From positions 1,612,001 to 1,676,000 of the forward strand of contig NZ_CP102770.1 of the NCBI RefSeq assembly GCF_038561935.1: a DNA stretch of 64,000 bases, in the 5' to 3' direction. This stretch comes from Myxococcus stipitatus (GTDB lineage Bacteria; Myxococcota; Myxococcia; Myxococcales; Myxococcaceae). Both the position numbers and the translations under genes were made by a program. Under the pieces are notes generated by a model. The model made no database searches. It saw nothing but the letters and a program-made list of their open reading frames with translations, and was not told where the DNA came from. How positions within the stretch are numbered: the stretch's first letter is position 1; each line of letters begins with the position of its first letter. Shown here in pieces: positions 19,569 to 27,986 of this stretch.

Positions 19569-20486
19569 GTGGCGGAAGCTCCGGACCTGGGTGGTTACGA
19601 GGTAGTCGGCCGGCTGGCCGTCGGTGGCATGGCGGAGGTGTACCAGGCGAGAGCCCGGTCCACGACGCAGCGCTCGCCGGGGGAGCCGGACGAAGTTGTC
19701 ATCAAACGGCTGCATCCCTCGTTTCGAAACGACACGGCCTATGTGAAGGCGTTCGTCGACGAAGCGAAGCTCACGGTGCGGTTGAGACATGCGCACATCG
19801 TCCGGACGTTCCGCTTGTTCAAGGCGGGGCCGGACTACCTGATGGTGCAGGAGCTCGTCAGTGGCCGGACGCTCGGCTACATGCAGGAGCTGTTGCTCAA
19901 GGCGGGCGCGGCGATGCCGCCCGAGTCCGCGTGCTACATCGCCTGGTGCCTGCTCAAGTCGCTCGACTACATCCACCGGGCGAAGGTGGGGGAGAACGGC
20001 GCCACCATCGTCCACCGCGACGTGAACCCGGCCAACGTGCTGCTGGGCGTCAACGGCGACGTGAAGCTGACGGACTTCGGCGTGGCGGAGGTGGAGGGGC
20101 TGATGCGCGGCGACTCCGGCGCGCTGCGCGGCACGCTGCCGTACATGAGCCCGGAGCAGGTGCTGGGGCACGCGGTGGACGCGCGCACGGACCTGTACGC
20201 GGTGGGCGTCATCCTCTGGGAGCTGTTCGCCAGCCGGCGGCTGCACGCGGGGGAGAACGAGGCGGAGCTGATGCACAAGGTGCGCGATGCGCGCTCGCCG
20301 CTCCTGTCCTCGGTGACGTCGGACGTGCCGGACTACGCGGTGCAGGTGGTGCGCAAGGCGCTCTTCGCGGACCGGGTGCGGCGCTTCCAGTCAGCCGCGG
20401 AGTTCATCAAGGCGCTGGAGGCGCTGGCCCGCCGGGCGGGCTGGCCCCTCACGGTGGAGGCGCTCCAGCCCCTCCTGGGCGGATGA
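19569..20486 (+). CDS. Eukaryotic-like Ser/Thr protein kinase
   Basis: This is a 305-residue cytoplasmic kinase with a GTG start. Hallmarks are a Gly-rich loop GRLAVGGMAEVY (residues 14-25), VAIK-type Lys46, a Glu in the C-helix, catalytic HRDVNPAN at 149-156 (Asp151, Asn156), DFG at 169-171, and the APE-like SPEQVLG. The HRDVNP sequence, with Asn where many have Lys, is typical of myxobacterial kinases. The C-lobe ends at the protein end, so there is no transmembrane or sensory extension; it is a bare kinase. It sits between glgA and an overlapping lipoprotein gene, which may be co-expressed. Substrates are not predictable. Confidence 0.92.
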   Translation: MAEAPDLGGYEVVGRLAVGGMAEVYQARARSTTQRSPGEPDEVVIKRLHPSFRNDTAYVKAFVDEAKLTVRLRHAHIVRTFRLFKAGPDYLMVQELVSGRTLGYMQELLLKAGAAMPPESACYIAWCLLKSLDYIHRAKVGENGATIVHRDVNPANVLLGVNGDVKLTDFGVAEVEGLMRGDSGALRGTLPYMSPEQVLGHAVDARTDLYAVGVILWELFASRRLHAGENEAELMHKVRDARSPLLSSVTSDVPDYAVQVVRKALFADRVRRFQSAAEFIKALEALARRAGWPLTVEALQPLLGG

Positions 20487-20971
20487 TGCGCACGCGCCGC
20501 GAGCTGCTGGGGTTGCTCGGGGGCGGCGTGCTGGCCTCGGGCTGCCTGGGCTCGGCGCCCTTCCATCCTCGCGCCTACGAGGACGCGGTGCGCGTGGAGT
20601 CGCTCGCCGTGGACTTCGCGGAGGACAAGTCGGGCCTGCTGGACGTGGGGCTCCAGGTGAAGAACCCCTCCTCGGACGCGGCCAGCGTGTCCTTCGTGGA
20701 CTTCGAGCTGTGGGTGGACGGACGGCGCGTCGCGTCGGGACAGCAGCAGGTGGACGCGGCGCTGCCTCCGCATGCGGAGATTCCCCTGCGAGTCCTCTTC
20801 CCGCTGGCCGCCGAGCGGGTGGTGGCCGTCCCGGGGACGCAGGCGCTGCCGGTGCGCGTGCGCGGCGGGGTGCTGCTGCGCTTCGGCACCACGGAGCGGC
20901 GCGCGCCGTTCCGCGTCCAGGGCTCGCTGCGGCTGACCCACGTGCCGCCGCTGGACGCGGGCGGAGACTGA
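20483..20971 (+). CDS. LEA/WHy-type lipoprotein with twin-Arg signal
   Basis: This is a 162-residue protein whose ATG overlaps the kinase stop by 4 bp, implying coupling. The N-terminus MMRTRRELLGLLGGGVLASGC combines a twin-arginine-like pair with a lipobox (Cys about residue 21). The mature domain is an LEA type-2 (water stress/hypersensitive) beta sandwich, with LDVGLQVKNPSSDAASVSFVDFELWVDGRRV and an ending RVQGSLRL. Such proteins occur in many myxobacteria and another copy lies at 34516-35349 in this window. A role in envelope lipid or stress handling is only a guess. It is convergent with the CorC gene (1-bp gap). Confidence 0.76.
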   Translation: MMRTRRELLGLLGGGVLASGCLGSAPFHPRAYEDAVRVESLAVDFAEDKSGLLDVGLQVKNPSSDAASVSFVDFELWVDGRRVASGQQQVDAALPPHAEIPLRVLFPLAAERVVAVPGTQALPVRVRGGVLLRFGTTERRAPFRVQGSLRLTHVPPLDAGGD

Positions 20972-20972
20972 C

Positions 20973-22313
20973 TCAGGACTTGCCGGCGGAGGCCTCGCGA
21001 GGCTCCTTGCCGCGTGCTTCCTTCCCCGGCGTGGTGCTCTTGAGGCGGGACATGCGCACGCGGTGGATGCGGGCGCCTTCCTTGCTGGCGATGACGAACT
21101 GCCAGCCGTTGTAGGTGAAGCGCTCGCCCACGTCGGGCAGGTGGCCGGCCAGGGACGACAGGTAGCCGCCCAGCGTGTCGAAGTCGCCCTCGGGCAGCGG
21201 GAAGCCGAAGGCCTGGGTGAAGCCATCCACCTCCATGGCGGCGTCCACGATGAAGCTGCCGTCGGCCATCTTCTCCACCTGCTTCTCCTCCACCTCGAAC
21301 TCGTCGCCGATGTCGCCGACGATTTCGCGGAGGATGTCCTCCAGCGTCACGACCCCCATGAAGCCGCCGTACTCGTCCACGACGATGGCCATGTGGATCT
21401 TGCGCTTCTGCATGTCCCGGAGCAGGTCGCCGATGGGCTTCATCCACGGCACGAAGTGCGCGGGGCGGATGATGTCCTGCAGGACGATGAGCTCCGGGTG
21501 CTGGAGCAGGGGGATGACGTCGCGCGCGTGCAGCACGCCGATGATGTGGTCCACGTCGTCCCGGTACACGGGGATGCGCGAGTGGTTCTCCTCGGCGAGC
21601 AGCCGCAGGAGGTCCGTGGAGGTGATGGTGCTGTCCACCGTCACCACCTCCGTGCGCGGCACCATGACGTCGCGGCAGCGCTTGTCGGACAGCTCGAAGA
21701 TGGAGCGGATGAGCTGCGGGGCGCTCTTGTCGACCTCGTTCTTCGCGGCCTGCGCGGCCAGCAGCTTCTCCAGCTCCTCGAGCGGCGGCGGGGGCGGCTC
21801 GAAGCGCAGCGTGCGGCCGAAGGTGCGCGCCATCAGGTTGAGCACCCCCAGCACCAGGCGCATGGGGGGATAGAGCACCGTCACCAGCATCGAGACGAGG
21901 CCCGACAGCCGCAGCGCCCAGCGCTCCGGGTTGGCGTTGGCGAGCCCGCGCATGGTGACTTCCATGAGGCTGGCCAGCACGCCCACGAAGAGCGCGCCCG
22001 CGGCGACGGTGGCCACCGGCAGCCAGGCGGCTTCGCCGTAGCGCGTCAGGTCCAACATGCGCGGTGGGACGAAGGCGCCGATGGCGGCGGCCAGGAACCC
22101 ACTCAGCAGGGTGCCCAGGCGCAGGGCGGTGGCGGTGGCCTCGCGCTCCGTCTTGTGACGGAGGACGCGGCGGCTGGCAGCACCCTTGTGGGATTCCGCC
22201 AGCTCTTGGGCTCGCAGGTCCGACGTACCGTAAAGCGCGGACTCCGCCGCGGCGACCAGGGACCTGACGAAGCACAGCGCCAGGCAGGCGACCCAGAGGG
22301 CCCAGGTAGGCAT
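20973..22313 (-). CDS. HlyC/CorC (CNNM) family membrane protein
   Basis: This is a 446-residue protein. The N-terminal DUF21/CNNM module has about four hydrophobic spans (residues 1-170), with an N-terminal LRAQELAESHKGAASRRV segment. Two CBS domains follow (about 215-330), with RVPVYRDDVDHIIGVLHA-like blade sequence and the DEYGGFMGVVTLEDILREIVG signature. The C-terminal CorC_HlyC domain (about 350-430) has DGFTQAFGFPLPEGDFDTLGGYLSSLAGHLP. CNNM proteins are magnesium or cobalt efflux and homeostasis factors; direct hemolysin activity is a historical label. The ATG at 22313 fits the first membrane span. It is divergent from the pilus-assembly-like gene at 22368 (54-bp gap). Confidence 0.92.
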   Translation of the reverse strand: MPTWALWVACLALCFVRSLVAAAESALYGTSDLRAQELAESHKGAASRRVLRHKTEREATATALRLGTLLSGFLAAAIGAFVPPRMLDLTRYGEAAWLPVATVAAGALFVGVLASLMEVTMRGLANANPERWALRLSGLVSMLVTVLYPPMRLVLGVLNLMARTFGRTLRFEPPPPPLEELEKLLAAQAAKNEVDKSAPQLIRSIFELSDKRCRDVMVPRTEVVTVDSTITSTDLLRLLAEENHSRIPVYRDDVDHIIGVLHARDVIPLLQHPELIVLQDIIRPAHFVPWMKPIGDLLRDMQKRKIHMAIVVDEYGGFMGVVTLEDILREIVGDIGDEFEVEEKQVEKMADGSFIVDAAMEVDGFTQAFGFPLPEGDFDTLGGYLSSLAGHLPDVGERFTYNGWQFVIASKEGARIHRVRMSRLKSTTPGKEARGKEPREASAGKS

Positions 22314-22367
22314 AGAGGCCCGTTCTTATCCCGTGCTAAGGGTCCGTTCCACCCCGCCGGAGCCCCG

Positions 22368-23144
22368 ATGCCCGCTCGCATGTACTTCCTTGGAGCACTT
22401 CTGGCCTTCCTCGTCCCCGCCGCCGCTGGCGCGTGGCCCGTGGACCTGGTCCTCCCCCTGGAGGCGGGAAAGGACCGCTTCCAGAAGCTGGCGGCCCTGG
22501 AATGGGTGGAGGTGGAGGACGCCTCCGTGGCCAGCGCCGAGGCCCTCCCGGGCAGCAACGAACTGTTGCTCACCGGGCACAAGGCGGGGCAGACGCTCCT
22601 GCTCCTGTACGCGGAGGGGCGCTTTGCGGTGTGGCGATTGGTGGTGGGGGCTCCTCCCTCGGACGACCTGGCGCCTCGGCTGGCCGCCGCTCGCAAGGTG
22701 TGCCCGGACCTGAAGGCCACGCAGGGGGCGGAGAAGCTGCTGTCCGCCACGGTCAAGGACCCCGCGTGCCGGGCGGCGCTGATGGAGGTGCTGCGCTCGG
22801 ACGCGTATGTGGCGCGGGAGCTGGAGCTGACCTTCGACGTGCCGGCGCTCCAGGAGCAGCTGGCCTCGATGAGCGAGGCGCTCAAGCCGCTGGGGTTGGA
22901 AGCACGCTACAGCGGCGCGGGCCTGGTGATGACGGGCTCGGCGAGCCGCGAGGACTGGAAGAAGGCCCTGTGGGAGCTGTTCCGCCGCTCCGTGGGACGG
23001 GTGCCCCTGGAGGACCGGGTGGAGGTGAAGGCCCCGGAGGCTCCCGCCGCGGTGCCGGACGCGGGACCTGCCCTCCAGGCCGAGCCGCCCGTGCCGGTGG
23101 AAATCATCCGGGGCACGCCGAAGAAGCCGCGCAAGAAGGGCTGA
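22368..23144 (+). CDS. Exported protein with pilus-assembly/secretin N-terminal domain
   Basis: This is a 258-residue protein with an ATG at 22368 after GGAG (4-nt spacing). A signal peptide (YFLGALLAFLVPAAAGAWP) is followed by a pilus-formation N-terminal-like module. It has the pattern VDLVLPLEAGKDRFQKLAAL, then ELLLTGHKAGQTLLLLY, like the N0 strands of RcpA/CpaC secretins. Residues about 85-200 form a second small alpha/beta BON-like or periplasmic domain with VARELELTFDVPALQEQLA. It ends in a Lys-rich tail (GTPKKPRKKG). There is no secretin channel domain, so it is an accessory rather than a pore. A lone gene with no pilus cluster is present here. Confidence 0.7.
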   Translation: MPARMYFLGALLAFLVPAAAGAWPVDLVLPLEAGKDRFQKLAALEWVEVEDASVASAEALPGSNELLLTGHKAGQTLLLLYAEGRFAVWRLVVGAPPSDDLAPRLAAARKVCPDLKATQGAEKLLSATVKDPACRAALMEVLRSDAYVARELELTFDVPALQEQLASMSEALKPLGLEARYSGAGLVMTGSASREDWKKALWELFRRSVGRVPLEDRVEVKAPEAPAAVPDAGPALQAEPPVPVEIIRGTPKKPRKKG

Positions 23145-23148
23145 GCGC

Positions 23149-24708
23149 TCAGCGCGCCGTCTCGCGCAGGATGAGGAGGCCGCGCGAGGTGTCCACCGTG
23201 TAGACGAAGCCGTCGCCCGGGACGCGGATGCCGATGGCGCCGTCGTAGAAGCTCTCGCCCCGCCCCGGGTCGTCCGGCCGGAAGGTGTTGTAGTGGGCGA
23301 CCTCGCGAGGCGTCTCGGGCGTGGACACGTCCAGCACGCGCACGCCGTCCTGGTACCACGCGACGTAGAGCTTCGTTCCCACCAGCACCATGTTGTGGAG
23401 GGAGAGGTGCTCCTGGCGTCGGTACTCGCCCAGGAGCTTCACCGAGGCCGGGTCCGTCACGTCGAGCACGCGCAGGTGCGCGCCCCAGTCCTCGCCGCCC
23501 TCGAAGGCGATGACGCGCTCGCCGAAGCGGCCGACGGCGTTGGCGTGGCTGGTGGCGTTCGAGTAGCGGTAGGAGCCGAGCTGCTTCGGGGCGTCCTCCC
23601 GCTCCACCTGGGCGATGACGTAGCCGGCCCTCCAGAAGTTCGTGTAGAGCCGCCCCTCGAAGACGAACATGTCGTGAGGCCCGTTGGAGGTCTCCGGCGT
23701 GAAGCCCGTCGCCTGGAAGCCGCCGATGCGGCGGGGCTCCAGGGGCCGGCTGATGTCGTAGACGAGCACTTCGCCCGTGGGCGCGGGGGAGGCGGCGAAC
23801 AGCCGGTCCTCGTGGACGAACACGGTGTGCACGTTGGTGCGCTGCTGGCCGCCCGTCGCGAGGACCTCGAGCGGGAGCGCGGGGTTGCTGATGTCGAAGA
23901 CGATGACGCCCCGGGCTCCGCTCGCGACGTAGAGCGCGTCATCCTTCGCCCAGACGCCGTTCCAGTAGTTGTCGTTCGGGAGCCGGACGCTCCGCGTGAG
24001 CACGGGCTTCGTCGGGTCCCTCACGTCGTAGACGAAGAGGCCCCCGCCCAGGGACACCACATAGGCGTGTCCGCGCGTGACGTAGATGTCCACGGGCGTG
24101 CCCGGAACGAAGGTCTCGGCGACTCGCTCCAGGCCGGAGGACTCGGGCTCGCCTTCGACGGGGGCGACCTTGCGTGCCTCGAAGGTGCCTTCGCGCTGGA
24201 CCTGGCCGTTGTAGCAGTCCACGTAGCAGCCTTGCAGCCGCCCGGGCTCCGGCGATTGGCAGCCCAGGTAGGAGCGGCGCCGCGAGCCCGAGGCGCCCTC
24301 CGCTCGCTGGGCGGAGATGTAGACATTGCCGCGAGCGTCCACCTCGCGTCGGTCCACACGCAGGCCGTTCGCGGACTGGTCGCCCGTGGGCGCGAGCCTC
24401 ATGGCCTGGGGGCTCAGCGTGTGGGCGCCGCTGTACTGTGGACTCTTGGCGCGGACGTGCAGCGTGTAGACACCCTCCAGCTCCAGGGTCGCGAGTCCGC
24501 CCGGGGTGCAGGCGTTCGCGTCGAAGCTGGCGAGGCTTCCACAGGAGGCCGCGGCGAGGTCCACGCGACACGGGGCGAAGGGGCCGGTGTCCTTCCAGTC
24601 GCCATCATGGACGTCTCCGGGCGGCGGTCCGGGCTGGGGCGTCTGCGAGTCATTGCTGCAGGCCGACAGGGCCAGTGTCACGGCCGCGAGCATCAACAAG
24701 GCGCGCAT
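23149..24708 (-). CDS. LVIVD-repeat beta-propeller lipoprotein
   Basis: This is a 519-residue protein with a lipoprotein signal (ALSACSN, Cys16). The body is a chain of LVIVD-type propeller repeats: HAYVVSLGGGLFVYDVRDPTKPVL, ALYVASGARGVIVFDISNPALPLEV, RLFAASPAPTGEVLVYDISRP, LYTNFWRAGYV, LRVLDVTDPASVKLLGEY and LYVAWYQDGVRVLDVSTPETP. The Cys-bearing N-terminal about 150 residues form a separate module with probable disulfides. LVIVD propellers are cell-surface proteins of unknown ligand. Gene order: convergent with the preceding gene (4-bp gap); the 184-bp divergent gap (24709-24892) holds the promoters. Confidence 0.82.
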   Translation of the reverse strand: MRALLMLAAVTLALSACSNDSQTPQPGPPPGDVHDGDWKDTGPFAPCRVDLAAASCGSLASFDANACTPGGLATLELEGVYTLHVRAKSPQYSGAHTLSPQAMRLAPTGDQSANGLRVDRREVDARGNVYISAQRAEGASGSRRRSYLGCQSPEPGRLQGCYVDCYNGQVQREGTFEARKVAPVEGEPESSGLERVAETFVPGTPVDIYVTRGHAYVVSLGGGLFVYDVRDPTKPVLTRSVRLPNDNYWNGVWAKDDALYVASGARGVIVFDISNPALPLEVLATGGQQRTNVHTVFVHEDRLFAASPAPTGEVLVYDISRPLEPRRIGGFQATGFTPETSNGPHDMFVFEGRLYTNFWRAGYVIAQVEREDAPKQLGSYRYSNATSHANAVGRFGERVIAFEGGEDWGAHLRVLDVTDPASVKLLGEYRRQEHLSLHNMVLVGTKLYVAWYQDGVRVLDVSTPETPREVAHYNTFRPDDPGRGESFYDGAIGIRVPGDGFVYTVDTSRGLLILRETAR

Positions 24709-24892
24709 GGGCTCATCCTGGTGGAGGGCGTCGGAGCCGTCATATCGCGAGGGGAGGGGCCTCGTCTGTCATGGGGGCGGGACGCTCCAGGGTGTGCCGC
24801 CGGGGGGCTTGCTTGAGGTATGACCGTGCGGAGTCCGCCCGGGTGGCAGCACGCGTCACACATCACGCCGCCTGGGTTGCGTGGAGGAGCCG

Positions 24893-25924
24893 ATGCGATT
24901 CTCGAAGTGGACGCCTTCGCTGGCGCTGGGTTTGACGCTGTTCGCCGTGCCGCGGGGGGCCCTGGCCCAGGACGATGGAGCGGCCGTCATCATCGAGGCC
25001 CCGGTGCCGGACCGTGGCTGTCCGAAGCGCCCGGATGTGGTGCCGTTCTCGTCGGGCTCGCACCTGGGGCTGGACCGCTCGGGGTGGTTGGTGCACCAGG
25101 CCGTCATCCCCGAGTCGAAGGACACGTACTTCAAGGGGCTCGAGCGGGAGCGCGAGGGCGCGAAGCTGGTGGCGGAGGAGGACGTGCGCAAGCTGGGCGC
25201 GCCGGACCCGAGCATCCCGCTGTGGGTCTTCGGCAAGAACGACACGCCCGCGTGCCGTGCGACGCCGACGCAGTGGTGGGCGGTGCGCAAGGGCGCGACG
25301 GACGCCGAGCGCAAGACGTTCCTCATGGCGGAGATCCAGTCGGACTGCGACATGCTTCCGCCCGGACGGCTGTCGGGCACGCCGGTGGCGCTGCGGCAGA
25401 AGGACGAGCCCACGGGCTGCAAGCTGCGCAGGCCCACGGAGCGGGAGCTGGGCAAGGATGGGGAAGGGCTGCCCGCGGACGTGATGGAGTTCGTCCCCGC
25501 GCGCGACTGCGAGGCCCCGGGCTGCATGCGGCTGTGGGAGCGCATCGGCATCACCTGGGAGGACGGGGGCGCGGTGAGCGACTTCACGGTGTCGTGGATG
25601 GACCGCAAGGGGAAGAAGGACCCGTGTGACTGGGCCACCGAGGACATGTCGTTCCTGTTCTATCGCCCGTCGGGTTCGCTCTCGCCGGCGTCGCTGAAGA
25701 ACGGGGGCACCGTCTTCTTCGGCGGCTTCCATGACGGCGCGGGCCTGCGCTTCATTCTGAGCCGGGACTCGGGCTCGCTCTTCGTCCATGACCCCGCGAA
25801 GCCGAAGGCCGCTCCCAAGGCCATCCGCTTCACCAGCCCTTCGGAAGAGGAGGTGCTGCTCACCCGGCGCAGCCTCTCGCCGTGCAAGGTGAAGCGCCCC
25901 GCCGCATCCCCCTGGGGGGAGTGA
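24893..25924 (+). CDS. Secreted protein of unknown function, 343 residues
   Basis: The ATG at 24893 is preceded by GGAGGAGC. A signal peptide (LALGLTLFAVPRGALAQDD) leads to a mature protein with about ten Cys, spaced as in disulfide-rich periplasmic proteins (for instance DRGCPKRPDVVP, PACRATPTQWW, SDCDMLPPGRL, DCEAPGCMRL, DPCDWATEDM). Repeated RxPxE-type charged segments and a Trp-rich centre are visible. I recognise no family. It precedes the six-gene cassette starting at 26023 with a 98-bp gap on the same strand, so it could share a transcript, but it has no obvious homology to those proteins. Confidence 0.65.
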   Translation: MRFSKWTPSLALGLTLFAVPRGALAQDDGAAVIIEAPVPDRGCPKRPDVVPFSSGSHLGLDRSGWLVHQAVIPESKDTYFKGLEREREGAKLVAEEDVRKLGAPDPSIPLWVFGKNDTPACRATPTQWWAVRKGATDAERKTFLMAEIQSDCDMLPPGRLSGTPVALRQKDEPTGCKLRRPTERELGKDGEGLPADVMEFVPARDCEAPGCMRLWERIGITWEDGGAVSDFTVSWMDRKGKKDPCDWATEDMSFLFYRPSGSLSPASLKNGGTVFFGGFHDGAGLRFILSRDSGSLFVHDPAKPKAAPKAIRFTSPSEEEVLLTRRSLSPCKVKRPAASPWGE

Positions 25925-26022
25925 GCGCGCGGGGCCGCCCCGCGATTCGTGACGACCAGGATTGAGGCACTTCTCCGTATACCGGGGGCGGCTCTTGGGG
26001 GGCCGCTGCTCCAGGGGGAGTC

Positions 26023-26955
26023 ATGTCTCGCATTCGTTCTCTGTTTCTTTCCGGGGCCCGGCGAAGTGTGTCCTGGGCGCTGGTCCTGGGCCTCGCGCCG
26101 CTGGCGGCGCTGGCCTCCGATGTCGTCTCCTTCGCGCCGCCGGAGGTTCCTGCCTCCGAGCTGACGGCGCTCAGCTCGCAGTACGTCCAGGAGATCGCCC
26201 TGGACATGTGCAACTGGTCGAACCGCCCGACGAACAGCACGTGTACCGCCCAGAACCCGGCGGATGCTCCGTCGACCTGGAATCGGGCGAACGCCGTCGC
26301 GTGTCAGGCGCCCACGGCTCCGCCGCCCTCGACGTCCTGGTTCGACCTGTCGCCCTCGGTGGCCTGTCCCTATGACGGCATCAATGGCTGCCGGAATCAG
26401 CAGTGGCATTGGCCGGATGGGCGCTACCTGGGCGGCTGGGGTTGGTCTGTCATTCATTGCCCCAGCAATCCGGTGGATTGGTCCACGGGGCTCTACACCA
26501 AGCCCCTGGCGACCACCGTCTCCAACCATGTCTTCCTGCGCGTCCCGGGGTTCTTGAGCCACAGCCAGCCGCGCACGGTGCGTGGGCAGGTCAAGGTGAT
26601 GCTCTACGCGAACAAGCCCATCAGCCCCAGTGGACTGCCGAACGTCACCCTGTCCGCGACGCTCGCGCTCCAGACCCTGGGGACGGACAATGTCTGGCGC
26701 GATATCGCGATTCGGGTGCTGCCCGCGCCGCCCTACGGGCCGGGGACCTTCTACGAGATGTTCGAGCTGGAGGCCGTCGTCCAGCCCTACACGCCCGTGC
26801 GGGTGGAGCTGCGCGCCAACACGCTGCCGTCGCTGCGCGTGGCCGACGAGAACAACATCTGGATGAACTACCACCTGATTGCCGACCTCATCGAGGCGCG
26901 GCTCATCCTGCCGGACTGCATCCCGGACCAGTCCCGTCCCGGCTTCTGTCTCTAG
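26023..26955 (+). CDS. Cys-rich secreted protein, paralogue A of the cassette
   Basis: This is a 310-residue secreted protein with an Arg-rich signal peptide ending LAALAS. Its mature region is homologous to the protein at 31929-32786. Both share MC-WS-RP, AC-AP, CP-YNGC-like, a (H/R)CPSxP turn, FYxxP and a closing LP(D/E)CIPD ... CL motif, with Cys positions aligning through the length. The central region is beta-rich (VMLYANKPISP, ATLALQTLG, VVQPYTPVRVELRA). I recognise no named family. It is the first gene of the tight plus-strand cassette; the next gene starts 34 bp downstream after AGGAGC. A role as a secreted binding, scaffold or delivery partner is inference only. Confidence 0.7.
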   Translation: MSRIRSLFLSGARRSVSWALVLGLAPLAALASDVVSFAPPEVPASELTALSSQYVQEIALDMCNWSNRPTNSTCTAQNPADAPSTWNRANAVACQAPTAPPPSTSWFDLSPSVACPYDGINGCRNQQWHWPDGRYLGGWGWSVIHCPSNPVDWSTGLYTKPLATTVSNHVFLRVPGFLSHSQPRTVRGQVKVMLYANKPISPSGLPNVTLSATLALQTLGTDNVWRDIAIRVLPAPPYGPGTFYEMFELEAVVQPYTPVRVELRANTLPSLRVADENNIWMNYHLIADLIEARLILPDCIPDQSRPGFCL

Positions 26956-26989
26956 ACGTCTCGATTCCTTTCACCTTTCAGGAGCAATC

Positions 26990-27949
26990 ATGAAGAAGCG
27001 AATCTCGTTCGCGGGGGCGACGTGTGCCCTGTTGTTGGCGGGGCAGGCCCACGCCGTGGATGTCATCGACCTCATCTCACCCGCGCGGTGTGAGCTGCGG
27101 TTCAACCGGTTGATGAACTGCCAGTTGACCCCGCGCTCGTTCTTCACGCCCACGGCGCAGACCGCGGTGCCCCTGCGCACGTCGCTGCGCTCCGTGGTGA
27201 CCGGCAACTGCTCCACCCAGTATCCGCTCGAGGCCAAGGCGGAGGCCGCCGGCGCGGCGACGGTGGTCATCCCGTATCTGCGCAACACGGAGGTGATGCT
27301 GCGGGGCGCGGGGGGCGCGCCGGTGGGCACGTTCGCGCTCAGCGACAACTCCACCTGGACGTCCTCGGCGGTCCTGGATGGCACCTGCAACATCAAGCTG
27401 GAGGTGCGCTGGAACGAGGTGGACGTGTCCAACACGGCGGAGGCCCAGGCGGTCCTCGCCGCCATCGACGCGGAACTCACCGCCGCGACGAACCACGCCT
27501 CGCGCATGGAGGAGCTGATGCTGTACCAGCGCGCGTACTCGCTCATGCGCAGCCTGGCGGACCACTTCCGCGTCGAGCTGTCCAACGAGACGATGCAGGA
27601 GATGCGCGCGGCGGCCATCGAGGCCGGGCCCGCCCTGGAGTCGATGATTCTCAACTGCGGTGACCTGTCCTTCGAGGAGCGCCTGGCGCTGCTGCGGCTG
27701 CATGGGGACCTCTGGGTGCTGGGGCAGCCCGAGGACTGGCAGCGGCCGGATGGCACGGTGATGACGCTCGAGGACCACTTGGGCGCGGATGCCACGGAGG
27801 TGCTCGCGCGCCTCAACGCCATCATCGCCCGGCAGGCGCAGAACCCGCCCGACTACGCGCAGCTCTATGCGGCCGCGCAGGGCGAGGTCGTCCGGCTCCA
27901 GGACAAGAAGGCGATGGCCCTCGTGCAGTTGGACCCCTGGCTGCCGTAG
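26990..27949 (+). CDS. Secreted mixed-fold protein of the cassette, unknown function
   Basis: This is a 319-residue protein. The ATG at 26990 follows AGGAGCAATC. A signal peptide (ATCALLLAGQAHA) precedes a beta-rich N-terminal domain of about 140 residues with four Cys (RCELRFNRLMNCQL, VVTGNCSTQY, LDGTCNIKL). A helical C-terminal region follows (about 150-319), with heptad-like Leu and Ala and an internal pair FEERLALLRLHGDLW. Neither half matches a family I can name. It is flanked at 34 and 37 bp by same-strand genes, so it is almost certainly co-transcribed with them. The two-part build would suit an adapter between a beta-type partner and a helical one. Confidence 0.68.
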   Translation: MKKRISFAGATCALLLAGQAHAVDVIDLISPARCELRFNRLMNCQLTPRSFFTPTAQTAVPLRTSLRSVVTGNCSTQYPLEAKAEAAGAATVVIPYLRNTEVMLRGAGGAPVGTFALSDNSTWTSSAVLDGTCNIKLEVRWNEVDVSNTAEAQAVLAAIDAELTAATNHASRMEELMLYQRAYSLMRSLADHFRVELSNETMQEMRAAAIEAGPALESMILNCGDLSFEERLALLRLHGDLWVLGQPEDWQRPDGTVMTLEDHLGADATEVLARLNAIIARQAQNPPDYAQLYAAAQGEVVRLQDKKAMALVQLDPWLP

Positions 27950-27986
27950 CGGCCCCGCTCACGACTTCCTTCAGGAGATACAGAGC